Of a stretch of DNA of 64,000 nt, positions 16,446 through 25,086 are shown piece after piece. The stretch lies in assembly GCA_002483345.1 (NCBI GenBank), contig DLHS01000003.1:12369-76368 (forward strand). Reading direction: 5' to 3'. The position numbers were made by a program, and so were the translations under genes. This DNA is from Bacteroidetes bacterium UBA7662. GTDB taxonomy: Bacteria > Bacteroidota > Bacteroidia > UBA7662. The notes beneath the pieces were generated by a model. It saw nothing but the letters and a program-made list of their open reading frames with translations. It was not told where the DNA came from and made no database searches. Within the stretch, counting starts at the first letter, position 1. Each line of letters starts with the position of its first letter.

Positions 16446-17441
16446 GTGAATGACCTGAAATTATCCCTGCGCGCAGCTATCAACGGTGAAAACTTCGATT
16501 TTGAAGCCCTTGCATTGGAGTTATTTCAGTTTCAGGCAAAAAACAATCCGGTATACAAAACCTGGCTTTCGGCCATCGCCTGCCAACCATCCAGGGTAAA
16601 AAAAACCGCTGATATCCGGTATCTACCCATCGAATTGTTTAAAAGTCAGGAGGTGCGGTCGGTTGATGGCCCCGCTGCACAACTGTTTACCAGCAGCGGA
16701 ACCACGGGACAACTCAACAGCCACCACTTTTTATCCGACACCAGTTGGTATGAATCCTCCTTTCTGCGTTGTTTTGAGCTGTTTTACGGCCATCCTGACC
16801 AATATGTAATACTGGCTTTGCTCCCTGGTTATCTGGAACGACCGGGTTCATCGCTTGTTTATATGGTCGACCGGCTTATAAAAAGTAGCGGAGATCTGCA
16901 TTCCGGTTTTTTCCTGCAGGCAGACAGTAAGCTGAAGGCTGGTGTAGCACATGCCCGTAAAAGTGGAAAAAAGGTTTTCCTATGGGGGGTAACCTTTGCC
17001 CTGCTCGAATTGGCAGCGCAGAAAGGGCTTGCTTTACAGCCCGATGACGTGGTAATGGAAACTGGCGGAATGAAAGGCCGTGGCAGAGAGCTCATCCGGG
17101 AGGAATTACACCAGCAACTGCGTGAAGCCTTTGGAGTAACAGACATACATTCAGAGTATGGCATGACCGAATTACTATCGCAGGCTTATGCTCCCAGCGG
17201 TGGCCGTTTTTATCTGCCGCCGCATATGCAATTGTGTATTCGGGATGCCAACGACCCTTTCCAATTTGTAACACACGAAAAAACAGGCGGAATCAATGTA
17301 ATTGATCTGGCTAATTACGAAAGTTGTGCTTTTATCCAGACCCAGGATTTAGGCAGAACTTTCCCGGATGGCGGGTTTGAGGTGCTGGGCCGTTTTGATC
17401 ACAGCGAACTAAGGGGTTGCAATCTGCTTACAGCCCGGTAA
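16446..17441 (+). CDS. LuxE-like acyl-protein synthetase / adenylate-forming enzyme
   Basis: 331 aa, translated from GTG 16446; no in-frame ATG is close. The motif QLFTSSGTTGQLNSHHFLSD is the adenylate-forming P-loop in the LuxE version, with VVMETGGMKGRGRELIREEL and SEYGMTELLSQAY further on. LuxE activates fatty acids for a reductase in bioluminescence; homologues without lux genes are widespread in Bacteroidota and their acyl acceptor is unknown. No luxCD or luciferase gene is near. TAAATTTG (16434-16441) ends 4 nt before the GTG, so the mRNA may be leaderless. Confidence 0.85.
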   Translation: MNDLKLSLRAAINGENFDFEALALELFQFQAKNNPVYKTWLSAIACQPSRVKKTADIRYLPIELFKSQEVRSVDGPAAQLFTSSGTTGQLNSHHFLSDTSWYESSFLRCFELFYGHPDQYVILALLPGYLERPGSSLVYMVDRLIKSSGDLHSGFFLQADSKLKAGVAHARKSGKKVFLWGVTFALLELAAQKGLALQPDDVVMETGGMKGRGRELIREELHQQLREAFGVTDIHSEYGMTELLSQAYAPSGGRFYLPPHMQLCIRDANDPFQFVTHEKTGGINVIDLANYESCAFIQTQDLGRTFPDGGFEVLGRFDHSELRGCNLLTAR

Positions 17442-17514
17442 TTCCGCATAAAATATGCACATCTTTTGGTAGGTAATGCGCCACTTGGTAGATTAGCCGC
17501 TCAATTCATTTTTT

Positions 17515-18855
17515 ATGAAACGTTTATCACTTTTGGCAGCCATCGTGCTGCTCGCCGGTGTAATCTCCTGCTCTGATAAAAACAAAACTGTGAAAATCGA
17601 CCCTCCTGTTGCGGCCAAAGCGGTTATCTACGAAGTATATGTCCGTAATTTCACAGCTGAGGGAACTTTTAAAGCCATGATACCCCGACTGGCTGAACTG
17701 AAATCGATGGGTGTTAACACCCTTTGGTTTATGCCCATCCACCCGGTAGGTATCGAAAATCGCAAGGGTACCTTTGGTTCCCCCTATGCCATCAAGGATT
17801 ACTACGATGTAAATCCTGAATTCGGAACGAAAGAAGACTTTAAGGCATTGGTAGATTCCGCCCATGCACACGGACTGCACATCATCATCGATTTTGTAGC
17901 CAATCATACCGCGTGGGATCACCCGTGGACCGTTCAGCATCCCGACTGGTTCACCAAAGACAGCCTTGGTAACTTACAGCCGCCCGTAGCCGACTGGACC
18001 GATGTGGCCGACCTCAACTACGAAAATGATTCGCTGAAGGAAGAAATGATTAAGGTGCTGGAATATTGGGTACGTGATTTTGATATAGATGGCTATCGTT
18101 GCGATGTAGCAGAAATGGTACCTGTAGACTGGTGGAACAGTGCTATTTCAAGAGTACGCAAACAAAAACCGGTGCTGATGCTGGCGGAAGGTGCTGATGC
18201 TGCTTTGTATGCGGCCGGCTTTGATCTGACCTATTCCTGGGATTTATACCACAACCTGAAAAAAGTATTCAAAGGCGACAGTGCAACCCTTATCCCTACC
18301 ATTCTGGCGGAGGAAAGTGCCCGTTTACCTCAGGGTGCGCAGAGAATGCGGTTTATCACCAACCACGATGAAACCTCCTGGGACGATGTCCCTGTAAACC
18401 TTTTTAACAACCGCGATGGTTCAATGGCTGCCTTCTTTTTCAGCGCCATGATGCCCGGCATTCCTTTGCTGTACAATGGACAGGAAGTAGCACATCCCAC
18501 CAAAATGAATCTTTTCGAAAAAAGCGATATCCTTTGGGCTTCGAATCCTGACGTGAAGTCTTTTTACACCAAAGTGCTGGCACTCAAAAACAACGAGCCA
18601 GCCTTGCTGGAAGGGGTTTTGCGTTTTGATTCCCTCCAGTCGAAAGACGCGCTTATTTTCAGCCGCGGGGAAGGAATTGCTGCCTTGCATGGTATCGTGA
18701 ATTTCCGAGACACGCTCACCACCCTTCAGATTCCGGTAGCCCTGCAGGGAAAAAGATTTACAGATTTGTATACCGGTAAATCCATACTTCTTGAAAAAGA
18801 ACTGCTGTTGCTCGACTATGGTTTTTACCTCCTGAAAGAGGAACCAGCCAGCTGA
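17515..18855 (+). CDS. GH13 alpha-amylase-family lipoprotein
   Basis: 446 aa. A lipoprotein signal (MKRLSLLAAIVLLAGVISCS) anchors the enzyme in the envelope. The (beta/alpha)8 barrel has all GH13 catalytic residues: nucleophile D197 in DGYRCDVAEM, acid/base E225 in LMLAEGADA, and D285 in FITNHDETSWDD. DFVANHTAWDHPW is conserved region I. There is no carbohydrate-binding module. Family members hydrolyse alpha-1,4 or alpha-1,6 glucans. It is followed after 22 nt by a GH31 alpha-glucosidase, giving a two-step route from maltodextrin to glucose outside the cytoplasm. Confidence 0.93.
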   Translation: MKRLSLLAAIVLLAGVISCSDKNKTVKIDPPVAAKAVIYEVYVRNFTAEGTFKAMIPRLAELKSMGVNTLWFMPIHPVGIENRKGTFGSPYAIKDYYDVNPEFGTKEDFKALVDSAHAHGLHIIIDFVANHTAWDHPWTVQHPDWFTKDSLGNLQPPVADWTDVADLNYENDSLKEEMIKVLEYWVRDFDIDGYRCDVAEMVPVDWWNSAISRVRKQKPVLMLAEGADAALYAAGFDLTYSWDLYHNLKKVFKGDSATLIPTILAEESARLPQGAQRMRFITNHDETSWDDVPVNLFNNRDGSMAAFFFSAMMPGIPLLYNGQEVAHPTKMNLFEKSDILWASNPDVKSFYTKVLALKNNEPALLEGVLRFDSLQSKDALIFSRGEGIAALHGIVNFRDTLTTLQIPVALQGKRFTDLYTGKSILLEKELLLLDYGFYLLKEEPAS

Positions 18856-18877
18856 TATTTGTAATTGTATACAGGCA

Positions 18878-21346
18878 ATGACCATGTGTCGTTGCCTGTT
18901 TTTATTTATAATACTATTTATTCCCATGACGCAAGCCCGTCAGGATTACCGCAACACGCCTTTAAGCGCTGTAACCCGTTTCGAACAAAACGGTCAGTTA
19001 CTCCAATTTGAAACGGCAGAAGCCAGGGTTGTTGTCCAGTTGTACAGCGCGAGTCTGGTGCGTATCCGGGCCCTGGCACTGCACAGATCATTTGAAGATC
19101 ATTCCTATGCGGTGATTTCCCGGCCGGAAACTGTTTCATTTCGTTTGACAGAAAACGAAACAGGCTGGTCTTTGCATACCGATAAAATGCAGTTGCGTAT
19201 TCAACGGGCAGCTTTGCGATTCGATCTGTACGACGCAGGGGGTCATTTGTTGCTGGGTGATGATGCTGCTTTCGGCATTTCTTTTCTGGGAAATGAGATA
19301 AGCTGTTATAAAAGCCTGCGGGACGATGAAAAATTCATCGGATTGGGCGAAAAAACAGGTTTCCTGAACCGTCGGGGCAAATGGTATCAGCACTGGAATA
19401 CCGATGCTTTTGCTTATGGAGAAGAAGAAGACCCTTTGTATCTGAGTACCCCTTTTTACATGGGCATCACTGCACAAAGGGTCTATGGCGTATTTCTCGA
19501 CAACAGTTATCGTTCTGTGTTTAATTTCGGGGCTTCCAACCATCGTTTTTCCTATTTCCAGGTACCCGACGGGGAACTGGATTATTATATGTTCTGCAGC
19601 GGATCTGTGGCGGAAACCATTTCTGAATACAGCTGGCTCACCGGTCGTATGCCCATGCCTCCGAAATGGAGTCTGGGATATCAGCAATGCCGTTACAGCT
19701 ACTATCCTGATAAGGAGGTTCTGAATATCGCCCGTACCTTCCGGGAAAAACACATTCCCTGTGATGTCATCTACCTCGACATCCATTTTATGGATCAGTA
19801 CAAACTGTTTACCTGGAACAACAGGGAATTCCCGGACCCCGCTGCCTTCATCAGACAGTTGCGCGAGATGGGTTTTCAGGTTGTTGTCATTGTGGATCCG
19901 GGTGTAAAGGATGAGGAAGGCTATCGCATCTTTGAAGAATTACGCGATCAGCAGCTTTTTGTGGCCTATCCGGATGGCACACCTTACAAAGGAGATGTAT
20001 GGCCAGGCACCTGTCTTTTCCCTGATTTCACGCGGGAGGCTACCCGGAACTGGTGGGGTAAACAGTTTGAAGAAAACATAGGCCTTGGCATAGAAGGTTA
20101 CTGGAACGACATGAACGAGCCGGTCACCTGGGGCAAAAAACTGCCGGATCTGCTCGAATTTGATTTCGATGGTTTTGGAGCAAGCCACCGCAAGGCCCAC
20201 AATGTTTACGGCATGCAAATGGCGCGCAGCACTTTTGAAGGTGTGAAAGCACGCCTCAATGGCCGACGGCCATTTGTCCTTACCAGGGCAGGTTTCAGCG
20301 GTATACAGCGGTACGCGGCAGTGTGGACCGGCGATAATTCTGCCGGCGACGATCATATGCTCATGGGTGTCCGACTCTTATCCAGTATGGGACTTACCGG
20401 TATACCCTTTACCGGTATGGATGTGGGTGGTTTTGTAGGCGAATCCTCACCCCGGCTTTTTACCAGATGGATGCAGATAGGGGCCTTCTCCCCTATGTTC
20501 CGAGGTCATACCATGATCAACAGCCGTGATTCCGAACCCTGGTCTTATGGTGAAGAAGCCGAAGAAATCTCCCGCAACTTCATTCGGCTGCGTTACCGGT
20601 TAATGCCCTACATCTACAGCGTCATTGCCGAAGCGGTCAGAAATGGCCAGCCTTTGGTCAGAAGCCTTGCTATCGATTATACCCACGATGAGAATATTTA
20701 CAACCGTGACTGGTCTAATCAGTATATGTTTGGACCATCGCTGCTGGTAGCAGCTGTAAACTCCTGGCAACCAATACAAAAAGTGTATTTACCTGAAGGA
20801 GAATGGTACTCATTATACAACGATGCCCTCCATGCGGGCAAACAGGTTTTACTCACTGAAACCCCGGCAGAGATACTGCCGGTATTTGTAAAAGCCGGAA
20901 CGGTTATCCCTGTTTTAGAGAAATCACCCGAAAACCTGCAACAGGCCGCTGCTGATACCCTCTGCCTGCATCTGTATGCCGGCAGCAGTGTCGAATCATT
21001 TGTGCTGTACGAAGACAGTGGCCATGACCATGCTTTTGAGGATGGGTTTTTCACACAACGGGAACTTATCCATACCGGGCACGAAAAACGACTGACTTTG
21101 GAGGAAGTAACCGGTAAAGGAGCACACCCCTGGACAAAAATCAGGGTGTATTTCCATGGCCTTCAGCCTGATGGTGTTAAAATGAATGGTGTTACCCTGC
21201 CGGTTTCAAACAATGCTCACAGATTCATTGAGCCTATTTCCAACTTTGATCCGTTTTTTGTTGTTACGGATTTCCCTCACGAACACAAAAATCTGGCATC
21301 GGTAGAATTTGACTGGAAAAATGAAAAAATTGAATTAAGCTATTAA
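18878..21346 (+). CDS. GH31 alpha-glucosidase, secreted
   Basis: 822 aa with an N-terminal hydrophobic signal (MTMCRCLFLFIILFIPMTQA). The GH31 catalytic nucleophile is D411 in GYWNDMNEPV and the acid/base D486 in VWTGDNSAGDD; RGHTMINSRDSEPW is also conserved. The N-terminal galactose-mutarotase-like beta domain and C-terminal beta domains are expected from the length. GH31 enzymes of this type release glucose from the non-reducing ends of maltose, isomaltose or longer alpha-glucosides; exact linkage cannot be told. It forms a probable operon with the GH13 lipoprotein upstream. Confidence 0.94.
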   Translation: MTMCRCLFLFIILFIPMTQARQDYRNTPLSAVTRFEQNGQLLQFETAEARVVVQLYSASLVRIRALALHRSFEDHSYAVISRPETVSFRLTENETGWSLHTDKMQLRIQRAALRFDLYDAGGHLLLGDDAAFGISFLGNEISCYKSLRDDEKFIGLGEKTGFLNRRGKWYQHWNTDAFAYGEEEDPLYLSTPFYMGITAQRVYGVFLDNSYRSVFNFGASNHRFSYFQVPDGELDYYMFCSGSVAETISEYSWLTGRMPMPPKWSLGYQQCRYSYYPDKEVLNIARTFREKHIPCDVIYLDIHFMDQYKLFTWNNREFPDPAAFIRQLREMGFQVVVIVDPGVKDEEGYRIFEELRDQQLFVAYPDGTPYKGDVWPGTCLFPDFTREATRNWWGKQFEENIGLGIEGYWNDMNEPVTWGKKLPDLLEFDFDGFGASHRKAHNVYGMQMARSTFEGVKARLNGRRPFVLTRAGFSGIQRYAAVWTGDNSAGDDHMLMGVRLLSSMGLTGIPFTGMDVGGFVGESSPRLFTRWMQIGAFSPMFRGHTMINSRDSEPWSYGEEAEEISRNFIRLRYRLMPYIYSVIAEAVRNGQPLVRSLAIDYTHDENIYNRDWSNQYMFGPSLLVAAVNSWQPIQKVYLPEGEWYSLYNDALHAGKQVLLTETPAEILPVFVKAGTVIPVLEKSPENLQQAAADTLCLHLYAGSSVESFVLYEDSGHDHAFEDGFFTQRELIHTGHEKRLTLEEVTGKGAHPWTKIRVYFHGLQPDGVKMNGVTLPVSNNAHRFIEPISNFDPFFVVTDFPHEHKNLASVEFDWKNEKIELSY

Positions 21347-21349
21347 AAA

Positions 21350-23239
21350 TCAACGCATGTTTTCATCGAGGAATTTCTCGATGGCATGGTAGAGCTCTAT
21401 CCTGTTTTCCTGATTACGAAAGCCGTGGCCTTCCTTTTCTTTGACGATGTAGTCGACTGCTATACCTCGTGCCGCCAATGCTTCCACAATCTGGTCTGAC
21501 TCCGCCTTTTTAACCCGGGGATCCTGAGCACCCTGCACTACCATCAGGGGCACTTTAATTTTATCCGCATGGTATACAGGAGATACTTTCACATAATAAA
21601 GACTATCCTTTACAGGATGCCCTATCATTTCATAATACATTTCCCGCTCCTGCTCCCAATAAGGTGGTATGGTCTGCATGAGGGTAAACAGGTTAGAGAC
21701 CCCGACATAATCAATACCGCAACGGTATAAATCCGGTGTAAAGGCAAGACCTGCCAGGGTTGCATAACCACCGTAACTGGCGCCATAAATGGCAATACGT
21801 TTAGGGTCTGCAATACCTTCCGCAATAAGATATTCTACGCCATCGGTAATGTCATCCTGCATCCTGAGACCCCATTGTTTGAAGCCCGCCTCCCAGAAAG
21901 CCCTTCCATAACCAGTAGAGCCCCTGAAATTCATCTGGAGCACCGCATAACCTCTGTTGGCCAAAAACTGCACATGACTGTCAAACCGCCAGTAGTCACG
22001 GGCCCACGGACCGCCATGAGGCATGACCACAACTGGCAGATTCCGGCCTTCGAGTCCGAGGGGAATCGTCAGATACCCATGAATGGTGAGCCCGTCACGT
22101 GTGGTGTATGTAATGGGTTTAACAGGCGACATCTGCTCTTTATCAAGCCAGGGGCTGACTTCTGAGAGTTTGACCACCTTACCGGCTGCGCAGTTATAAT
22201 AATAAAAAGCCCCCAGGGTACGGTCAGAAAAGGTTCTTACGATAAATTTCTCTTCTGTATCATCGATGGAGGCAAAGGTGAGTTCATCCCCATCCGGCAT
22301 TTGTGCTTTGATATCCTCATAAAGCCCCTTCGCAATTTCATCCAGAAATACCAATCTGCCTTTCCAGTCCACATAATGAACAACCGTAGGCTTCTTACGC
22401 TTTCGTGAATAGCCAATCCAGTTTACATCGTTGTTGGGGGCTTCGTACAGTATGGTATCTTCCCTGTTTTGCTTCAGGTCATAGCGGATAGCAGCCATGC
22501 GGTCTCTTCCCAGATTGGAAATGGCATATACTTTTCCGGGTGATTCAAAATCAAAAAACAGAGGCCTGAAGGAGTTCTTATAATCCGTTTCCAGCACCTT
22601 TTCGAAAGGCTGACCTTCTTTATCCCGGTATAAAAAGGTATTGGTAACCCCTTGTGTAGTGGTTACCAATCGGATTACCCCGTCATGGTCGGTCAGATAA
22701 GCGGAGTAGTTACCTGGATTTTTAAGTGAAAGTGTGAGTTTGCCCGTTTTGAGGTTTATTTTATATACATCAAACACCCTTGGATCTCGCTGATTCAACT
22801 CAATGAGCATTTCGTCCGCTGAATTTTCCAGTTTATCCAGCACCCCGGTCCTTACTCCCGGCAAACGGGTCAGTTCTTTGTAATTGCTTCCGTCAAAACA
22901 AACGGTACTCAGAAAGTAGTTTTCATCGCCATCCTCATCCCGTAAAAAAAACAGCTGACGACTGGAGGCCCATCCGAATTTCACGATATCACGTTCAGAA
23001 ACATGGGTAATCCGCCAGATGCTGTCTGTACCGGCCAGCTGAATATGGATATTAAGCCGGTCTTTGTACGGCGCTAAAAATGCCAGATAATGGCCATCCG
23101 GAGATAGCTGGTATTGGCTGCGTTCCGGGTTGCGAAAAAGTGTTTCAACTTCTATCCGCTCAACTTTCTGTTTTTGAGGGCTTTCGCAGGCCACTAACAG
23201 CCATAACAAACCATAAATGAGAAGATTTCGCTTCGACAT
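21350..23239 (-). CDS. S9-family serine peptidase (prolyl oligopeptidase type), lipoprotein
   Basis: 629 aa from ATG 23239 (an alternative ATG is at 23245). The signal MSKRNLLIYGLLWLLVACES carries a lipobox (LLVAC). The first about 370 residues look like WD40/beta-propeller repeats, and the last about 260 are an alpha/beta-hydrolase with the nucleophilic serine in YGASYGGYATL (about residue 488), the aspartate in VVQGAQDPRV and the histidine in KEGHGFRN. Such S9 enzymes cut short peptides in the periplasm. It is convergent with the GH31 gene (3 bp between stops), so its position among sugar genes may be accidental. Confidence 0.93.
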   Translation of the reverse strand: MSKRNLLIYGLLWLLVACESPQKQKVERIEVETLFRNPERSQYQLSPDGHYLAFLAPYKDRLNIHIQLAGTDSIWRITHVSERDIVKFGWASSRQLFFLRDEDGDENYFLSTVCFDGSNYKELTRLPGVRTGVLDKLENSADEMLIELNQRDPRVFDVYKINLKTGKLTLSLKNPGNYSAYLTDHDGVIRLVTTTQGVTNTFLYRDKEGQPFEKVLETDYKNSFRPLFFDFESPGKVYAISNLGRDRMAAIRYDLKQNREDTILYEAPNNDVNWIGYSRKRKKPTVVHYVDWKGRLVFLDEIAKGLYEDIKAQMPDGDELTFASIDDTEEKFIVRTFSDRTLGAFYYYNCAAGKVVKLSEVSPWLDKEQMSPVKPITYTTRDGLTIHGYLTIPLGLEGRNLPVVVMPHGGPWARDYWRFDSHVQFLANRGYAVLQMNFRGSTGYGRAFWEAGFKQWGLRMQDDITDGVEYLIAEGIADPKRIAIYGASYGGYATLAGLAFTPDLYRCGIDYVGVSNLFTLMQTIPPYWEQEREMYYEMIGHPVKDSLYYVKVSPVYHADKIKVPLMVVQGAQDPRVKKAESDQIVEALAARGIAVDYIVKEKEGHGFRNQENRIELYHAIEKFLDENMR

Positions 23240-23319
23240 AAACATCTAACCTCAAAACAACGGAATCCGTTTTTAAAAGCAGGTATAAAAAATGCTAAAT
23301 CCTCCTTTCAGATTAATTC

Positions 23320-23349
23320 TTTGTGAAGTCGTCAAGGCTTTCTAATTTG
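23320..23349 (+). promoter_or_regulatory. candidate promoter of the SLC45-like transporter
   Basis: TTTG (23320-23323) and TAATTTG (23343-23349) are separated by 19 nt, close to the Bacteroidota -33/-7 pattern, though the -7 box has one spacer base fewer than TAnnTTTG. It lies 18 nt before the ATG at 23368. Confidence 0.4.
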
Positions 23350-23367
23350 CCGCCTCAGCCAACGAAC

Positions 23368-24696
23368 ATGAAGAAAAAACCTAAATTATCCTTTTGGCAA
23401 ATCTGGAATATGAGTTTTGGATTTCTGGGGATACAGTTCGGATTTGCCTTGCAAAATGGCAATGCTTCCAGAATACTGCAAACCTTTGGTGCCGATGTAG
23501 AACATCTCAGCTGGTTTTGGCTGGCTGCACCGCTTACGGGTATGATTGTGCAACCCATTATCGGCTATTACAGCGATAAAACCTGGACAGCCCTGGGGCG
23601 TCGAAGGCCCTTTTTCCTGGCAGGAGCCATACTAGCCTCTGTGGCACTCATTTTCATGCCGAATGCATCAGCCCTGATCGCTATTCTGCCCCCGTTGTAC
23701 ATTGGTGCCGGCATATTGATGATTATGGACACTTCGTTCAACATTGCCATGGAACCTTTTCGTGCCCTGGTAGCCGATTTGCTGCCCTCAGAACAACGAA
23801 CGCTGGGCTTCTCGATACAGACCTTTCTGATAGGTATTGGCGCCGTGATCGGCTCCTGGATGCCCTATGCTTTCGCGGAGTGGTTTGGAATTGCCAAAAC
23901 CGCAGCACCCGGACAGGTCCCCGACAACGTAACCTACTCATTTTACATCGGAGCCATTGTATTCCTCATAACAATTCTCTGGACAGTAATGTCGACCAAA
24001 GAATTTCCGCCGGAGGAATACAAGAAAGAAGCAGAAAAAGAGCAGCTCAGTGGTATGAGGCAGATTGCAAGAGATTTTGCCCGTATGCCCAAAACCATGA
24101 AGCAATTGGGATTGGTGCAGTTTTTCTCCTGGTTTGCCCTGTTCAGCATGTGGGTATTTACTACCCCGGCAGTTGCCACACATGTTTATGGCCTCGATAT
24201 CAACGATACCAGCTCCGAAACCTATCAGAATGCAGGTAACTGGGTGGGTATCATTTTTGGCGTTTACAATGGTGTTTCTGCCATTTATGCCCTGCTGTTG
24301 CCAGCCATCGCCCTGAAATTCGGGCGTAAACGTACCCATGCCCTGTCGCTGGTGGCAGGTGGTATCGGACTCATATCTATCTATTTCATCAAAGAACCCA
24401 ATATGCTTTTACTTCCGATGATAGGGATAGGCATCGCATGGGCTTCTATTCTCGCCATGCCGTATGCTATACTGGCGGGTGCCATCCCTATTCATAAAAT
24501 GGGGATTTACATGGGTGTATTTAATTTCTTTATTACACTGCCGCAGATTATCAATGGTGTGATTGGTGGCCCTATCGTGAAATACCTCTACAACAATCAG
24601 GCGATTTACGCCCTGATCATGGCAGGCCTGTTCATGCTGATAGCAGCCGTATCGGTAATTTTTGTTGAAGACAAAGACGATCATATAAAGGCCTGA
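23368..24696 (+). CDS. MFS sugar transporter, SLC45/GPH-like
   Basis: 442 aa from ATG 23368 (MKKKPKLSFWQIWNMSFGFLG). The N-terminus MSFGFLGIQFGFALQNGNASRILQTFGA and the loop DKTWTALGRRRPFFLAGA match bacterial members of the SLC45 family, which move sucrose, maltose or related glucosides with protons. About 12 membrane segments are visible. Coming after the GH13 and GH31 enzymes, it most likely brings maltose or glucose across the inner membrane. There is no SusC/SusD pair in the window. It is divergent from the S9 peptidase gene. Confidence 0.88.
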   Translation: MKKKPKLSFWQIWNMSFGFLGIQFGFALQNGNASRILQTFGADVEHLSWFWLAAPLTGMIVQPIIGYYSDKTWTALGRRRPFFLAGAILASVALIFMPNASALIAILPPLYIGAGILMIMDTSFNIAMEPFRALVADLLPSEQRTLGFSIQTFLIGIGAVIGSWMPYAFAEWFGIAKTAAPGQVPDNVTYSFYIGAIVFLITILWTVMSTKEFPPEEYKKEAEKEQLSGMRQIARDFARMPKTMKQLGLVQFFSWFALFSMWVFTTPAVATHVYGLDINDTSSETYQNAGNWVGIIFGVYNGVSAIYALLLPAIALKFGRKRTHALSLVAGGIGLISIYFIKEPNMLLLPMIGIGIAWASILAMPYAILAGAIPIHKMGIYMGVFNFFITLPQIINGVIGGPIVKYLYNNQAIYALIMAGLFMLIAAVSVIFVEDKDDHIKA

Positions 24697-24968
24697 TTTT
24701 TTCTCCGGCTTCGGGAGACGGGATACGAGAGGTGCCGGAATTCTGGCTTTGAACATGGCTGCCTTTCCGTTCTCCTCCCGCGCCCGAATCATCGTTCAAA
24801 ATGTCGATCTTCCGTTTAGCTGTAAAACCGTAGCGCTGTTCACGAGGAACACAACTATGGCACACTCGCGTACTGCCTATACCAAAACTGCCAACCAACA
24901 TCGGGCACGGTCGTCTGTTTTCGGCCATGAAATCAGTAAAAAGTGTCAACTTTTTTCAGGCACGGTCA
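24697..24968. other. non-coding spacer with left remnant of a repeat element
   Basis: After the transporter stop the sequence GGGAGACGGGATACGAGAGG (24714-24733) resembles a left arm of the CGAG-type elements. The remainder up to the heptad array contains only weak open frames that do not resemble proteins. I see no gene in it. Confidence 0.5.
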
Positions 24969-25032
24969 TCGTATCTCGTCTCTCGTCTCTCGCCTCTCGT
25001 ATCTCATATCTCATATCTCGCCTCTCGATGTC
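24969..25032 (+). repeat. eight TCnnnTC heptads with shared end GATGTC
   Basis: Eight uninterrupted 7-bp units (TCGTATC, TCGTCTC, TCGTCTC, TCGCCTC, TCGTATC, TCATATC, TCATATC, TCGCCTC) run from 24969 to 25024 and end in TCGATGTC, the family right end. The right end touches the A-run of the next terminator. It is the best-preserved heptad array in the window. Confidence 0.9.
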
Positions 25033-25060
25033 AAAAAAAAAGCCGTCCTTCCGGACGGCC
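25033..25060 (-). terminator. rho-independent terminator of the T9SS cargo gene
   Basis: On the minus strand GCCGTCC pairs with GGACGGC (25042-25048 and 25053-25059) around a 4-nt loop, followed by a run of nine T residues (A-run 25033-25041 on the plus strand). Confidence 0.9.
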
Positions 25061-25086
25061 CATACATCTATTCTGTAAAATGAATA

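Noticed and set aside
19136..19786. 216-codon open frame opposite the GH31 gene
   Set aside because: Antisense shadow of a strongly conserved enzyme; no protein-like features.
24632..24949. 105-codon minus-strand frame after the sugar transporter
   Set aside because: Crosses the transporter 3' end and the repeat spacer; no recognisable domain or start signal.
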